Shown here: positions 6,197 to 14,115 of the stretch, in pieces
How positions within the stretch are numbered: the first letter of the stretch is position 1
Layout: every line of letters begins with the position of its first letter
NCBI GenBank assembly: GCA_958352815.1
Contig: CATWQA010000048.1
Span: forward strand, 1 to 14,626
DNA length: 14,626 nucleotides
From: an uncultured Eubacteriales bacterium
GTDB lineage: Bacteria; Bacillota; Clostridia; Monoglobales; Monoglobaceae
Direction of reading: 5' to 3'
The notes under the pieces: model-generated
Database searches by the model: none
Seen by the model: only the letters and a program-made list of their open reading frames with translations
What the model was told of the DNA's origin: nothing
Program-made: the position numbers and the translations under genes

Positions 6197-6943
6197 ATGA
6201 AATGCAAAAATTGCGGGGCGAATGTCCGAGAGGGCTCTGCCTTTTGCGGCAGGTGCGGTGCGCCCGTGCCCAGGCCTGCGCCCCAACCTGTGAAGAAATA
6301 CGAATACAGCGGGGCTGTGCCCAAGCAAAAGAAAAACACCGGGCTTATTGTGACGCTCATTCTTCTGGCGGCGCTTATTGCCGCGGCCGCCATAATAGTA
6401 TGCGCCGCAATGTATAACAGAGACGACAGTGGCACTAACGCCTCCGAGACTTCAACTCAGGCTGTTGTTCCCACGGCAGAGCCTGTGTACGTTTCCCCGG
6501 TGTTCCCCACAATATCGGCTTCAGACGAGACCAGAGCGACCTCCTCCAAGAGGAACTACTCCCCCTCCCTTGCCGCTGACGGCGACCCGTCCACGGCGTG
6601 GAATGTTTCAGGCGGGGTGGGCGAGTGGATTAAGCTGTCGGCTGACAGCGTTCAGACCGTTAAGGGAATAAAAATCCTGAACGGCTACACCAAGTACAGC
6701 CCCGACTACAACATGTGGCTTTACTACGCAAACCGCAGGGCAAAGGATATAACCGTCAGCTTTTCCGACGGCAGCGAAATGAAGTTCACCCTGCAGGACA
6801 TATTCGACCAGCACAGCTATTATTACCAGCCCATTGATTTCGGTACTGTTAAGTACACAACATACATAAGGATTAGGATAGACAGTATTTACCCCGGCAG
6901 CAAATGGGACGACATGTGCTTTTCGGAGATTGTTCCCTATTAA
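6197..6943 (+). CDS. Zinc-ribbon, single-TM protein with extracytoplasmic galactose-binding-like domain
   Basis: The product has 248 residues. An N-terminal zinc ribbon (C3, C6, C17, C20) is followed by a proline-rich linker and one transmembrane helix at about 49-73. A low-complexity Ser/Thr/Ala stretch leads to a C-terminal domain of about 105-248. That domain has the discoidin/NADase-type glycan-binding pattern LAADGDPSTAWNVSGG (125-140), EWIKL, and a final W-D-D-x-C-F-S-E-I strand. By family analogy the domain binds glycans, so the protein likely lies in the membrane with the sensor domain outside and the zinc ribbon inside; its role is unknown. ATG 6197 is chosen over the in-frame ATG at 6164 because GAGGAG (6185-6190) sits 6 nt before it and residue 1 then begins the zinc ribbon. 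The M15 peptidase gene follows after 25 bp. Confidence 0.85.
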   Translation: MKCKNCGANVREGSAFCGRCGAPVPRPAPQPVKKYEYSGAVPKQKKNTGLIVTLILLAALIAAAAIIVCAAMYNRDDSGTNASETSTQAVVPTAEPVYVSPVFPTISASDETRATSSKRNYSPSLAADGDPSTAWNVSGGVGEWIKLSADSVQTVKGIKILNGYTKYSPDYNMWLYYANRRAKDITVSFSDGSEMKFTLQDIFDQHSYYYQPIDFGTVKYTTYIRIRIDSIYPGSKWDDMCFSEIVPY

Positions 6944-6968
6944 GTTTTGAGAAAGTTGAGAAATTATT

Positions 6969-7736
6969 ATGTTTAAGCATGTTAAAGGTTTTTTCAAGGG
7001 CGTTGCGGTAATTTCCCTGTGCCTGACCGGGTGCCTTATACCGGCGTCCTGCGGCTCGACGGGAGGCGATATACACACTCCTGCCCCCGAAACTCCCGCT
7101 CCCACCCCTGTAACCCGAGGCTCCCATGAACCTATACCCGAGGAAATCAAGTCGGTTATGGACGGAATTTCCATGCCCGAGGGCGCAACCGTTACCTACG
7201 ATGACCTGAGCTACCTCTCCATACCCTATCTGGATTTTAACATGGAGCTGCAGATCGGGCACATGGTGGTGGACAGGGAGCTTGCCGATGAGGTTCTGGA
7301 CATTTTTCAGGAGATTTTGCTCTCCGGCTATCCCATTGAAAGCATGGAGCTTATAGACTACTTTAATGATAAGCAGACCGAGGAGCTGGACTCTCTGGAT
7401 CGTGCTTCCATGGGCAATAACAACACCTCCGCTTTTTGCTACAGAGTGGTGAACGGGACAACAAGAATGTCTAACCACGCCTACGGCAGAGCCATCGACA
7501 TTAACCCTAAAATCAATCCCTACGTAACGGTTTCGGGCTCGGTCAGCCCGAGGAACGCCGTAAAGTACGCCGACAGAAGCGGGGAGGCTCTGTCGGACAT
7601 TGAAAGGGCGGCATTAATCCGCAGCGGCGACAGGGTCTACAACATCTTTATCTCCCGCGGCTGGGAGTGGGGCGGAGAAATATGGAGCGACTCCTATTAC
7701 GACTACCAGCATTTTCAAAAGCCCAAGACCCCCTAA
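6969..7736 (+). CDS. M15-family D,D-carboxypeptidase/endopeptidase-like lipoprotein
   Basis: This 255-residue exported peptidase probably trims peptidoglycan stem peptides. The zinc site has the M15 pattern SNHAYGRAID with H170 and D177, and the third ligand H248 in DYQHFQ. The WEWGGEIW stretch before it is typical of the VanY/L-alanyl-D-glutamate peptidase group. The N-terminus is a signal sequence (basic residues 3-10, hydrophobic core 11-27) with a lipobox, LTGC, giving lipid-anchored C22; PASC with C28 is a less likely alternative. A Thr/Pro-rich linker (35-50) follows. Substrate bond and D,D versus L,D specificity cannot be decided. Its start codon is 25 bp after the zinc-ribbon gene, with only a weak GAGAAA site, so the pair is probably one operon acting at the cell surface. 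Confidence 0.86.
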   Translation: MFKHVKGFFKGVAVISLCLTGCLIPASCGSTGGDIHTPAPETPAPTPVTRGSHEPIPEEIKSVMDGISMPEGATVTYDDLSYLSIPYLDFNMELQIGHMVVDRELADEVLDIFQEILLSGYPIESMELIDYFNDKQTEELDSLDRASMGNNNTSAFCYRVVNGTTRMSNHAYGRAIDINPKINPYVTVSGSVSPRNAVKYADRSGEALSDIERAALIRSGDRVYNIFISRGWEWGGEIWSDSYYDYQHFQKPKTP

Positions 7737-7761
7737 ACCCCAATAAATTTCAAATAAACCC

Positions 7762-7790
7762 TTGAAAAATATATGGGTTTATATTATAAT
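7762..7790 (+). promoter_or_regulatory. Near-consensus sigma-A promoter of the glyS operon
   Basis: TTGAAA (7762-7767) and a perfect TATAAT (7785-7790) are separated by exactly 17 bp. The -35 lies in the loop of an 8-bp inverted repeat (ATAAACCC at 7754-7761, GGGTTTAT at 7775-7782), which could be an operator or a weak terminator for the preceding gene. The predicted start, near 7797, leaves only about 95 nt of leader, too short for a T-box. Confidence 0.8.
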
Positions 7791-7799
7791 AGTCTAAAT

Positions 7800-7813
7800 G
7801 CGGGTATACCCGC
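7800..7813 (+). promoter_or_regulatory. 14-bp perfect palindrome at the glyS transcription start
   Basis: GCGGGTATACCCGC is a perfect dyad centred about 10 bp after the predicted start. It could be a repressor operator, or in RNA a 5-bp stem with a TATA loop that stabilises the 5' end of the long mRNA. No regulator is encoded nearby. Confidence 0.45.
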
Positions 7814-7890
7814 CGACGATGATTTAAATTGAAGAATATATCTAAAATATGTTAATGACTTGATTAACTATACGGAAAGGTTGGATTTAA

Positions 7891-9273
7891 GTGCAGAACC
7901 AAGAAAAGACAATGGAAAAGATAGTTGCTCTCTGTAAAGGCAGAGGCTTTATATATCCCGGCTCGGATATATACGGCGGACTTGCAAACTCCTGGGACTA
8001 CGGCCCTTTGGGCGTTGAGTTCAAGAACAACGTTAAGAGCGCCTGGAGGAAAAAGTTCATTCAGGAGAGCCCCTATAACGTTGGGCTTGACGCAGCAATT
8101 CTTATGAACCCCAAGGTTTGGGTAGCGTCGGGTCACGTGGGCGGATTTTCCGACCCTCTTATGGACTGTAAGGAATGTAAGGCTCGTTTCAGAGCGGACA
8201 AGCTCATTGAGGATTTCAGCGGTCAGACTGCCGACGGCTGGTCAAGCGAGAAGATGATTGAATATATAAACGAAAACAACATTCCCTGCCCCGAGTGCGG
8301 AAAGCATAATTTTACCGACATCAGAAAGTTCAATCTCATGTTCAAGACCTTCCAGGGCGTAACCGAGGACAGCTCCAGCGAGATTTATCTCCGCCCCGAG
8401 ACGGCGCAGGGTATCTTCGTAAACTTTAAGGCTGTTCAAAGAACCGCCAGGAAGAAAATCCCCTTTGGCATAGCTCAGGTGGGTAAGTCCTTCAGAAACG
8501 AGATTACCCCCGGTAACTTTATTTTCAGAACGAGAGAGTTTGAGCAGATGGAGCTTGAATTTTTCTGCAAGCCCGGCACTGACCTTGAATGGTTCGCCTA
8601 CTGGAAGGACCACTGCAAGGACTTCCTGCTGTCTCTGGGCATAAAGCCCGAGAATATGCGTCTCCGCGACCATGACCCGGAGGAGCTTTCTCACTACTCA
8701 AACGCCACAACGGATATTGAATATCTGTTCCCCTTTGGCTGGGGCGAGCTCTGGGGCATTGCGGACAGAACCGACTTTGACCTAAAGCAGCACAGCGAGT
8801 TCAGCGGCGAGAAAATGGAGTACACCGACCCGGAGACGGGCGAAAAGTATATCCCCTACTGCATTGAGCCCTCACTGGGCGCAGACCGTGTTGCTCTCGC
8901 ATTCCTGGTTGAAGCCTATGACGAGGAGGTTGTTGACCCGGAGAAGAACGACACAAGAGTTGTTATGCACTTCCACCCGGCTCTTGCCCCCATAAAGGCG
9001 GCAGTTCTTCCTCTTTCAAAGAAGCTGTCAGAGGAGGCAAAGGACATATACGCAAAGCTGTCCTCAGAGTTTATGTGCGAATACGATGAGGCGGGCTCTA
9101 TCGGTAAGAGATACCGCCGCCAGGACGAGATCGGAACACCCTTCTGCATTACCTATGACTTCGATTCAAGAGAGGACGGCTGCGTAACAGTTCGCCACCG
9201 CGACTCAATGGAGCAGGAGCGTATAAAAATTGACGACCTTGCTCAGTATATCAACGACAGAATAAAATTCTAA
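7891..9273 (+). CDS. glyS: Glycyl-tRNA synthetase (class II, homodimeric type)
   Basis: This 460-residue cytoplasmic enzyme attaches glycine to tRNA-Gly. Class II motif 2 is seen as VGKSFRNEITP with the REFEQMELEFF strand (197-225), and motif 3 as LGADRVALAF (329-338). A zinc-binding insertion carries C93, C96, C133 and C136, and the anticodon-binding domain covers about 358-458. The single-chain form (glyQS type) is that of Bacillota and archaea or eukaryotes, not the alpha/beta type. GTG 7891 is used because GGAAAGG (7874-7880) lies 10 nt upstream; ATG 7912 is an alternative with a poorer site and would lose seven residues. It heads a long operon and, unusually for Clostridia, shows no room for a T-box leader. 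Confidence 0.96.
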   Translation: MQNQEKTMEKIVALCKGRGFIYPGSDIYGGLANSWDYGPLGVEFKNNVKSAWRKKFIQESPYNVGLDAAILMNPKVWVASGHVGGFSDPLMDCKECKARFRADKLIEDFSGQTADGWSSEKMIEYINENNIPCPECGKHNFTDIRKFNLMFKTFQGVTEDSSSEIYLRPETAQGIFVNFKAVQRTARKKIPFGIAQVGKSFRNEITPGNFIFRTREFEQMELEFFCKPGTDLEWFAYWKDHCKDFLLSLGIKPENMRLRDHDPEELSHYSNATTDIEYLFPFGWGELWGIADRTDFDLKQHSEFSGEKMEYTDPETGEKYIPYCIEPSLGADRVALAFLVEAYDEEVVDPEKNDTRVVMHFHPALAPIKAAVLPLSKKLSEEAKDIYAKLSSEFMCEYDEAGSIGKRYRRQDEIGTPFCITYDFDSREDGCVTVRHRDSMEQERIKIDDLAQYINDRIKF

Positions 9274-9294
9274 TAAACAGAAAGAGTGGCTCAT

Positions 9295-10686
9295 ATGTTC
9301 GGAAAAACCTTGTATGAGGAACTGATTAAGTTTTCAAAAAAGGATAAGGTGCGCGCCCACATGCCGGGTCACAACGGCGGCGAGGGGCTCAGCTCAAAAT
9401 TTAAGCGCAACGCCTTTAAAATTGACTTGACCGAGCTTGACGGCACAGACGAGCTCAGAGACCCACGGGGAATAATCAAAAAGAGCCTGGAGCGCGCCGC
9501 AAACGCCTTTGGAGCCAAGCGGACGTACTACCTGGTAAACGGCTCAACTCTGGGACTTGAAGCCGCAATCCTTGCCGCCGCCAAGCCCGGCGACAGCCTT
9601 ATTGTGGACAGGGCTTGCCATAAATCGGTCATATCCGCAATGATACTGGGTCAGGTTACGCCTATATTTATTGAGCCTGACTTTGCGGATGCATACGGCA
9701 TTTACGGCTCTATGTCTCCCATAACCGTGATGGACGCCCTAAGCGCCCACCCGGAAGCTGCGGGGGTTGTTCTCACATGCCCCACCTACTACGGGGTGTG
9801 CTCCGATGTTGAGCGCCTTGCCAAAAACATACATGCCGCAGGGAAGTTCCTGATTGTTGACGAGGCTCACGGCGCCCACTTCGCTTTCAGCGAGGAGCTG
9901 CCGAGAACAGCCTTAAGCCAGGGAGCCGACCTGGTGGTTCAGAGCGCCCATAAGACCCTGCCCTCAATGGGGCAGACCGCCCTGCTGCACTTAGGCGGCA
10001 CAAATCGGATTTCCGAAGAACAGGTCACGAAATGTATAAACCTGCTGCAAACCAGCAGCCCTTCCTATATAATGCTTGCCGCCATAGACGAGGCAATACA
10101 TACCATGACGAGCGGCGGCGCAAAGCGTCTTAAAGAGATAACAGATAAGCTTACCTATATTAAATCAAAAATAGGCGTGCTGGACAAGGTTTCCTGCGTA
10201 GTAAAGAGCGGCCTTGAAAACAACTATGACATAACCAAGCTGGTTGTGGATTTCAGCGGTCTGGGCATAAGCGGATACGGAGCGGCGGAGCTGTTAAAGC
10301 GGGATTACGGCATATATCCCGAAATGGTAGACGAGCGCAACGTCCTGTTCTATATAACCGCAGGCACCACACTTCGGGACCTTGACCTGATTGACAGGGC
10401 AATAACGGACATTTCCAAGGCTGAGTACAAGCCCCAGCCCATAAAGAAGCAGGTTCCCCTGCCGTCAATAGAGCTTGCCATGGATATGCGCAAGGCGTTT
10501 GACGCAGACAGCGAAACCATTTCCCCGGAGAATGCAGCGGGACGGATTTGCGCCGAGATAGTGGACTGCTGTCCTCCCTGCGTGCCTATATGCGTTCCCG
10601 GGCAGTTAATCAACAACGAGATTATTGACTATATTACCGAATACACTGATATTGACAGTATCTCTGTGGTAAGCGGAGGTGATTAA
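9295..10686 (+). CDS. Orn/Lys/Arg decarboxylase family PLP enzyme (YaaO-like)
   Basis: The product is a fold-type I pyridoxal-phosphate enzyme of the small ornithine/lysine/arginine decarboxylase group, resembling B. subtilis YaaO and SpeA. PLP lysine K220 lies in QSAHKTLPSMGQ; IVDEAHGAHF supplies the PLP-binding Asp. The C-terminal domain ends with the family stretch CPPCVPICVPGQ. The actual substrate is not visible, so arginine or lysine decarboxylation to a polyamine precursor is inference. ATG 9295 is preferred because GAAAGAG ends 8 nt before it; an in-frame GTG at 9286 would add three residues. It begins 21 bp after glyS and is followed by holB. In B. subtilis yaaO stands upstream of tmk, darA, yaaR, holB and ricT, so this is a shortened version of that locus. 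Confidence 0.9.
   Translation: MFGKTLYEELIKFSKKDKVRAHMPGHNGGEGLSSKFKRNAFKIDLTELDGTDELRDPRGIIKKSLERAANAFGAKRTYYLVNGSTLGLEAAILAAAKPGDSLIVDRACHKSVISAMILGQVTPIFIEPDFADAYGIYGSMSPITVMDALSAHPEAAGVVLTCPTYYGVCSDVERLAKNIHAAGKFLIVDEAHGAHFAFSEELPRTALSQGADLVVQSAHKTLPSMGQTALLHLGGTNRISEEQVTKCINLLQTSSPSYIMLAAIDEAIHTMTSGGAKRLKEITDKLTYIKSKIGVLDKVSCVVKSGLENNYDITKLVVDFSGLGISGYGAAELLKRDYGIYPEMVDERNVLFYITAGTTLRDLDLIDRAITDISKAEYKPQPIKKQVPLPSIELAMDMRKAFDADSETISPENAAGRICAEIVDCCPPCVPICVPGQLINNEIIDYITEYTDIDSISVVSGGD
10675..10683 (+). promoter_or_regulatory. Nine-base ribosome binding site for holB inside the preceding gene
   Basis: GGAGGTGAT is fully complementary to the 3' tail of 16S rRNA and forms the last three sense codons of the decarboxylase gene. 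It lies 6 nt before GTG 10690 and fixes that codon as the holB start, with likely reinitiation or coupling. Confidence 0.8.
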
Positions 10687-10689
10687 TCC

Positions 10690-11685
10690 GTGACGGAGAC
10701 ATTCGGCGGATTTGACGAGATATACGGGCACGACAGCGTTAAAAGGCTGCTGTCCGCCGCCCTTAATCATGACCGCATCGGCCACGCCTATATATTTACG
10801 GGACCTGCGGGAGTTGGGAGGTACACAACTGCAAAGGCGTTTGCCAACGGCATAGTTGGCACCTCAAAGGCGCAGCACCCTGATATAATCACTGTCACAA
10901 ACGAGCTCTACGGAGTGTCGGGCAAGACCGACGCTATATTGGTGGACACAGTTTCCGAAATGCGCAAGGATATTTTCATAATGCCCTACAGCGCAAAGCG
11001 CAAGGTCTATATAATCCCCAAGGCGGACACCATGAATGTTGCTTCCCAGAACAAGCTGCTCAAGGTGTTTGAGGAGCCTCCGGAATACTGCACCATTATA
11101 TTTATAACCGAGAACCACAACAAAATGCTGCCCACCGTTTTATCAAGGGCAACGGTTATTCGCTTCTCGCCCCTGGCGGACAGTCTGGTGGCGAAATACC
11201 TGATTGAGAGGCGAGGCGTTCCCGAGAGCGAGGCTGCCGTTAAAGCCGTAATAGGCGGCGGGAGCATAGGCAAGGCGCTGGAGGTTTTGGACAGCGCCGA
11301 GCCCGGAGAGCTTCGCAGCAGAGCCATAAGCGGGCTGACCGCCCTAAGGCACGGCGAAAACAAATATATCTTTGAATTTGCCCGTTTTCTAAAGGGGGAA
11401 AAGGATAATATCCCCTTTATTCTCTCGGTGCTCAGGAGCTTTTTTGACGACCTGATGCACATGAAGCTGGGCATAACCGACAGGGTTTCAAACCGAGACA
11501 AGCAGGCGGAGCTGAATGAGCTGTGCAAGGTTGTGACGGAGCAGTGCGCCCTGAACTTTTTGGATATTACGGCAAAATACGAACGTGTTTTCAAAACTAA
11601 CGCAAATTTTCGCATAGCGGCATTTTGCATGTCATGCGAATATTGGGAGGAATTACATGGAAGAAATTATAGGAGTACGATTTAA
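10690..11685 (+). CDS. holB: DNA polymerase III delta-prime subunit (clamp loader), zinc module absent
   Basis: The product has 331 residues and matches the clamp-loader delta-prime family, which with tau/gamma and delta loads the sliding clamp. The N-terminal AAA+ fold shows HAYIFTGPAGVGRYT (32-46), where the Walker A lysine is replaced by Arg44, and ADTMNVASQNKLLKVFEEPP (112-131), the strongly conserved core. The cysteine-rich zinc module usually placed before HPD is missing: HPD at 63-65 is preceded by a short segment without Cys. The SRC motif reads LSRAT (151-155). Delta-prime subunits need not hydrolyse ATP, so these losses fit the call, though a different clamp-loader-like paralogue cannot be excluded. 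Position next to ricT supports holB. It overlaps ricT by 29 bp. Confidence 0.86.
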   Translation: MTETFGGFDEIYGHDSVKRLLSAALNHDRIGHAYIFTGPAGVGRYTTAKAFANGIVGTSKAQHPDIITVTNELYGVSGKTDAILVDTVSEMRKDIFIMPYSAKRKVYIIPKADTMNVASQNKLLKVFEEPPEYCTIIFITENHNKMLPTVLSRATVIRFSPLADSLVAKYLIERRGVPESEAAVKAVIGGGSIGKALEVLDSAEPGELRSRAISGLTALRHGENKYIFEFARFLKGEKDNIPFILSVLRSFFDDLMHMKLGITDRVSNRDKQAELNELCKVVTEQCALNFLDITAKYERVFKTNANFRIAAFCMSCEYWEELHGRNYRSTI

Positions 11686-12787
11686 CAGTGCGGGCAAGGC
11701 ATACTACTTTGACCCCTGCGGCATGAAGCTGTCGGTGGGGACAATGGTTATTGTGGAGACCGCTCGGGGCGTTGAGATGGGCAAGGTGTCTATCCCCAAC
11801 CGACAGGTCAGCAGCGACGAGCTGAAATCCCCTCTTAAAAAGATAATCAGAGTAGCTACCGATGAAGACAAGAAGCAACTTGAGGAAAACACTGTTAAAG
11901 AAAAGGAAGCCTTTAAAACCGCCAATGAGCTCATAAAGGAACACAAGCTGGACATGAAGCTGATTGACGTTGAATATACCTTTGACAGGAGCAAAATCCT
12001 GTTTTACTTTACGGCAGACGGACGTGTGGACTTCCGCGAGCTGGTAAAATCTCTGGCAAGCGTGTTCAGAACCAGAATAGAGCTTAGGCAAATCGGCGTC
12101 AGAGACGAGGCAAGGCAGCTGGGCAGCATCGGTATATGCGGCCGTTTTCTGTGCTGCAGCACCTTTCTGGACGACTTTCGCCCGGTCTCAATTAAGATGG
12201 CAAAGGAGCAGGGCTTATCCCTTAACCCAACCAAAATTTCAGGGGTCTGCGGCAGGCTCATGTGCTGCCTCCAGTATGAGCAGAACGCCTATGAGGACGC
12301 TCTGAAATCTATGCCCCCAAGGGGCGCGGCCGTTGAGACAATTGACGGCACAGGCGTGGTTGTTGACACCAACACCCTAAAGCAGCAAATTCGGGTTAAG
12401 CCCGACGGCGTTGAGGGGCATAAAACAGATGTATATAAAGTAGGCGAATTTAACGTTATAGGTCAGCCTCCCACCGTCTCTCTTGAGGAGCTCAAGCAGA
12501 AAAAGGAACAGGAGGCTCTTGATAGGTTCACCCTCACTCCCAAAATTCAGCCCCAAGAGGATATTCCCCATGAGGAGCCGGAGGCTGAGGAGGCCGAACC
12601 AAGCAAGCAGCCCCGCAGAAAGAAGCAGCCGAGCCGCAGACCAAAACGCTCTCAAAATAAAAAGAGCGGCGACTCCGCCCCAAAGGACAATGGGCCAGGC
12701 AAGCAAGGCACGGCGCCTAAGAAGCCTCGCCGCCCCCGCCGTCCGTCCCAGAAAAAACCGTCCAACGGCGGTTACACAAACCAGTAG
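11657..12787 (+). CDS. ricT: PSP1-domain protein RicT/YaaT with long basic C-terminal tail
   Basis: RicT is part of the RicAFT iron-sulphur complex, which in B. subtilis affects RNase Y-dependent mRNA maturation, sporulation, competence and biofilm formation. The 376-residue product shows the PSP1 domain (about 61-146) and the diagnostic cysteine clusters CGRFLCC (161-167) and CGRLMCC (198-204), with C21 near the N-terminus. Residues after about 275 form a tail: an acidic patch (301-315) then a Lys/Arg/Pro-rich region (318-370), which the 275-residue B. subtilis protein lacks. The tail is likely disordered and could bind RNA; this is inference. GGGAGG (11645-11650) lies 6 nt before the ATG, inside holB. 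RicA and RicF are not in the window. Confidence 0.93.
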   Translation: MEEIIGVRFNSAGKAYYFDPCGMKLSVGTMVIVETARGVEMGKVSIPNRQVSSDELKSPLKKIIRVATDEDKKQLEENTVKEKEAFKTANELIKEHKLDMKLIDVEYTFDRSKILFYFTADGRVDFRELVKSLASVFRTRIELRQIGVRDEARQLGSIGICGRFLCCSTFLDDFRPVSIKMAKEQGLSLNPTKISGVCGRLMCCLQYEQNAYEDALKSMPPRGAAVETIDGTGVVVDTNTLKQQIRVKPDGVEGHKTDVYKVGEFNVIGQPPTVSLEELKQKKEQEALDRFTLTPKIQPQEDIPHEEPEAEEAEPSKQPRRKKQPSRRPKRSQNKKSGDSAPKDNGPGKQGTAPKKPRRPRRPSQKKPSNGGYTNQ

Positions 12788-12795
12788 GAGGGGTT

Positions 12796-13545
12796 ATGCG
12801 TAGATTTTTTACCGAACCCGAAAACGTTGACGGTCAAAGGGGCGTTATAAAAATTGTTGAGGACGCCGCCCATATTTCCAGAGTTTTAAGAATGGAGCCG
12901 GGGGATAAGGTGCTGGTGTTCGACGGCTCAGGCACAGAGTACACGGCTGAGCTGACCGAAATCGGCAGCGGCGAGACCTATGCCAAAATATTGAGCAGCT
13001 CCGCCTCGGACTTAGAGCCGAAAATCAGGGTCACCCTGTTTCAGGGAATACCTAAGTCGGGGAAGCTGGACGTTATAGTTCAAAAAGCGGTGGAGCTGGG
13101 GGTCTTTGAGATAGTGCCGTTCAGAGCGGCGCGTTCTGTGGCAAAAATTTCGGATGACAAAAAGGGCGCGCAAAAAATTGAGCGGTTAAACAAGATTTCA
13201 AAGGAGGCTGCAAAGCAGTGCGGCAGAGGTCTTGTGCCTAAGGTGCATATGCCCGTCTCGGTTCCGCAGATGGCAAAAATGCTGAAAGATCTGGACATGA
13301 ACATAATGTTCTACGAGGAGCTGGGGCATATGGGCACCCGCAACCTTAAATCCGTTCTGCAGGAAGATGCGGAGACCATCGGGATTATTATCGGTCCCGA
13401 GGGCGGCTTTTCCCACGAGGAAGCCCAATTGCTGACGGAGACAGCCGGAGTGCGCACCGCAGGCTTGGGCAGAAGGATCCTCAGAACCGAAACGGCAGGC
13501 AGCACTGCCTTATCAATAATTATGTACGAAAAAAATGAAATTTGA
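12796..13545 (+). CDS. rsmE: 16S rRNA (uracil-1498-N3)-methyltransferase RsmE
   Basis: This 249-residue SPOUT-fold enzyme methylates N3 of U1498 in 16S rRNA at the decoding centre, using S-adenosylmethionine. An N-terminal PUA-like domain includes HISRVLRMEPGD (26-37). The catalytic half carries QKAVELGV (96-103), KEAAKQCGR (136-144), IGPEGGFS (199-206) and GLGRRILRTETA (223-234), the knot that binds SAM. Length and motif order are typical. AGGAGG (12786-12791) overlaps the ricT stop and is followed by a 4-nt gap, so the two genes are tightly coupled. In many Bacillota rsmE follows prmA; prmA is absent here. Confidence 0.95.
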   Translation: MRRFFTEPENVDGQRGVIKIVEDAAHISRVLRMEPGDKVLVFDGSGTEYTAELTEIGSGETYAKILSSSASDLEPKIRVTLFQGIPKSGKLDVIVQKAVELGVFEIVPFRAARSVAKISDDKKGAQKIERLNKISKEAAKQCGRGLVPKVHMPVSVPQMAKMLKDLDMNIMFYEELGHMGTRNLKSVLQEDAETIGIIIGPEGGFSHEEAQLLTETAGVRTAGLGRRILRTETAGSTALSIIMYEKNEI

Positions 13546-13569
13546 TGTGTGTAAAAGGAGAAACTAAAC

Positions 13570-14073
13570 ATGGCAACAATGACGAAAAAAGAGAAGAACG
13601 CTAAAAAGAGACAGCGTCTTATGGAGAGAGAGCAAAAGAGAGAAAAGCTCACCAACTGGTATATGATAAACCTGAGCTTCGGTATTCTTGCAATAATCGT
13701 TGTACTTGTCCTGCGCCAATTCTATTATAAACCGTCAGCCCTGGAACATATGCCCATGGTAACATGGATTATGACGGGCGTTTTCGCTGCGGCGGCTGTA
13801 GTCCTGCTCGTGCTGGGCGTGAAGGGAATTATAAAAAATTCTAAGCGCGCGAAGAATTACGCAATATTTATGGGCGTGTGCGCTTTGGGCTCGCTGTGGC
13901 TGGCGTTGTATAACAAAATCAGAATGTACGCGGAACTCGGACTGCAGAAAATCACCGGCAACGAAAGCCTGATGATTAATTCACATTGGAACATAAACCT
14001 GCTTATTATCGGCATAATAGCATATTTGATAATCGCATTTATCTACTATCTGATAAAGCTCTATAAAGTATAA
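13570..14073 (+). CDS. Four-TM membrane protein with basic coiled N-terminus, unknown function
   Basis: I do not recognise the family. The 167-residue product starts with a very basic, probably helical segment (KKEKNAKKRQRLMEREQKREK, within 6-26) expected to stay in the cytoplasm. Four hydrophobic segments follow at about 31-49, 64-88, 96-116 and 142-163. No catalytic or binding motif is evident. The ATG is supported by AAAGGAG (13554-13560) with a 9-nt gap. It lies 24 bp after rsmE and is followed by a strong terminator, so it is the last gene of the glyS operon. The charged head could contact ribosomes, RNA or phospholipid, but nothing in the sequence proves this. Confidence 0.78.
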   Translation: MATMTKKEKNAKKRQRLMEREQKREKLTNWYMINLSFGILAIIVVLVLRQFYYKPSALEHMPMVTWIMTGVFAAAAVVLLVLGVKGIIKNSKRAKNYAIFMGVCALGSLWLALYNKIRMYAELGLQKITGNESLMINSHWNINLLIIGIIAYLIIAFIYYLIKLYKV

Positions 14074-14086
14074 ACTGCAAAGCATT

Positions 14087-14115
14087 TGCCCCGCCTTTAT
14101 ATGGCGGGGCATTTT
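14087..14115 (+). terminator. Intrinsic terminator ending the glyS operon
   Basis: A perfect 9-bp GC-rich stem, TGCCCCGCC (14087-14095) and GGCGGGGCA (14103-14111), with a 7-nt loop, is followed directly by TTTTG. The T-run is formed by the first bases of the terminal inverted repeat that begins at 14112, so terminator and repeat element are fused. Confidence 0.85.

Noticed and set aside
7737..7890. Possible T-box leader before glyS.
   Set aside because: The predicted transcript start leaves about 95 nt of leader and no T-box core sequence or antiterminator hairpin is present.
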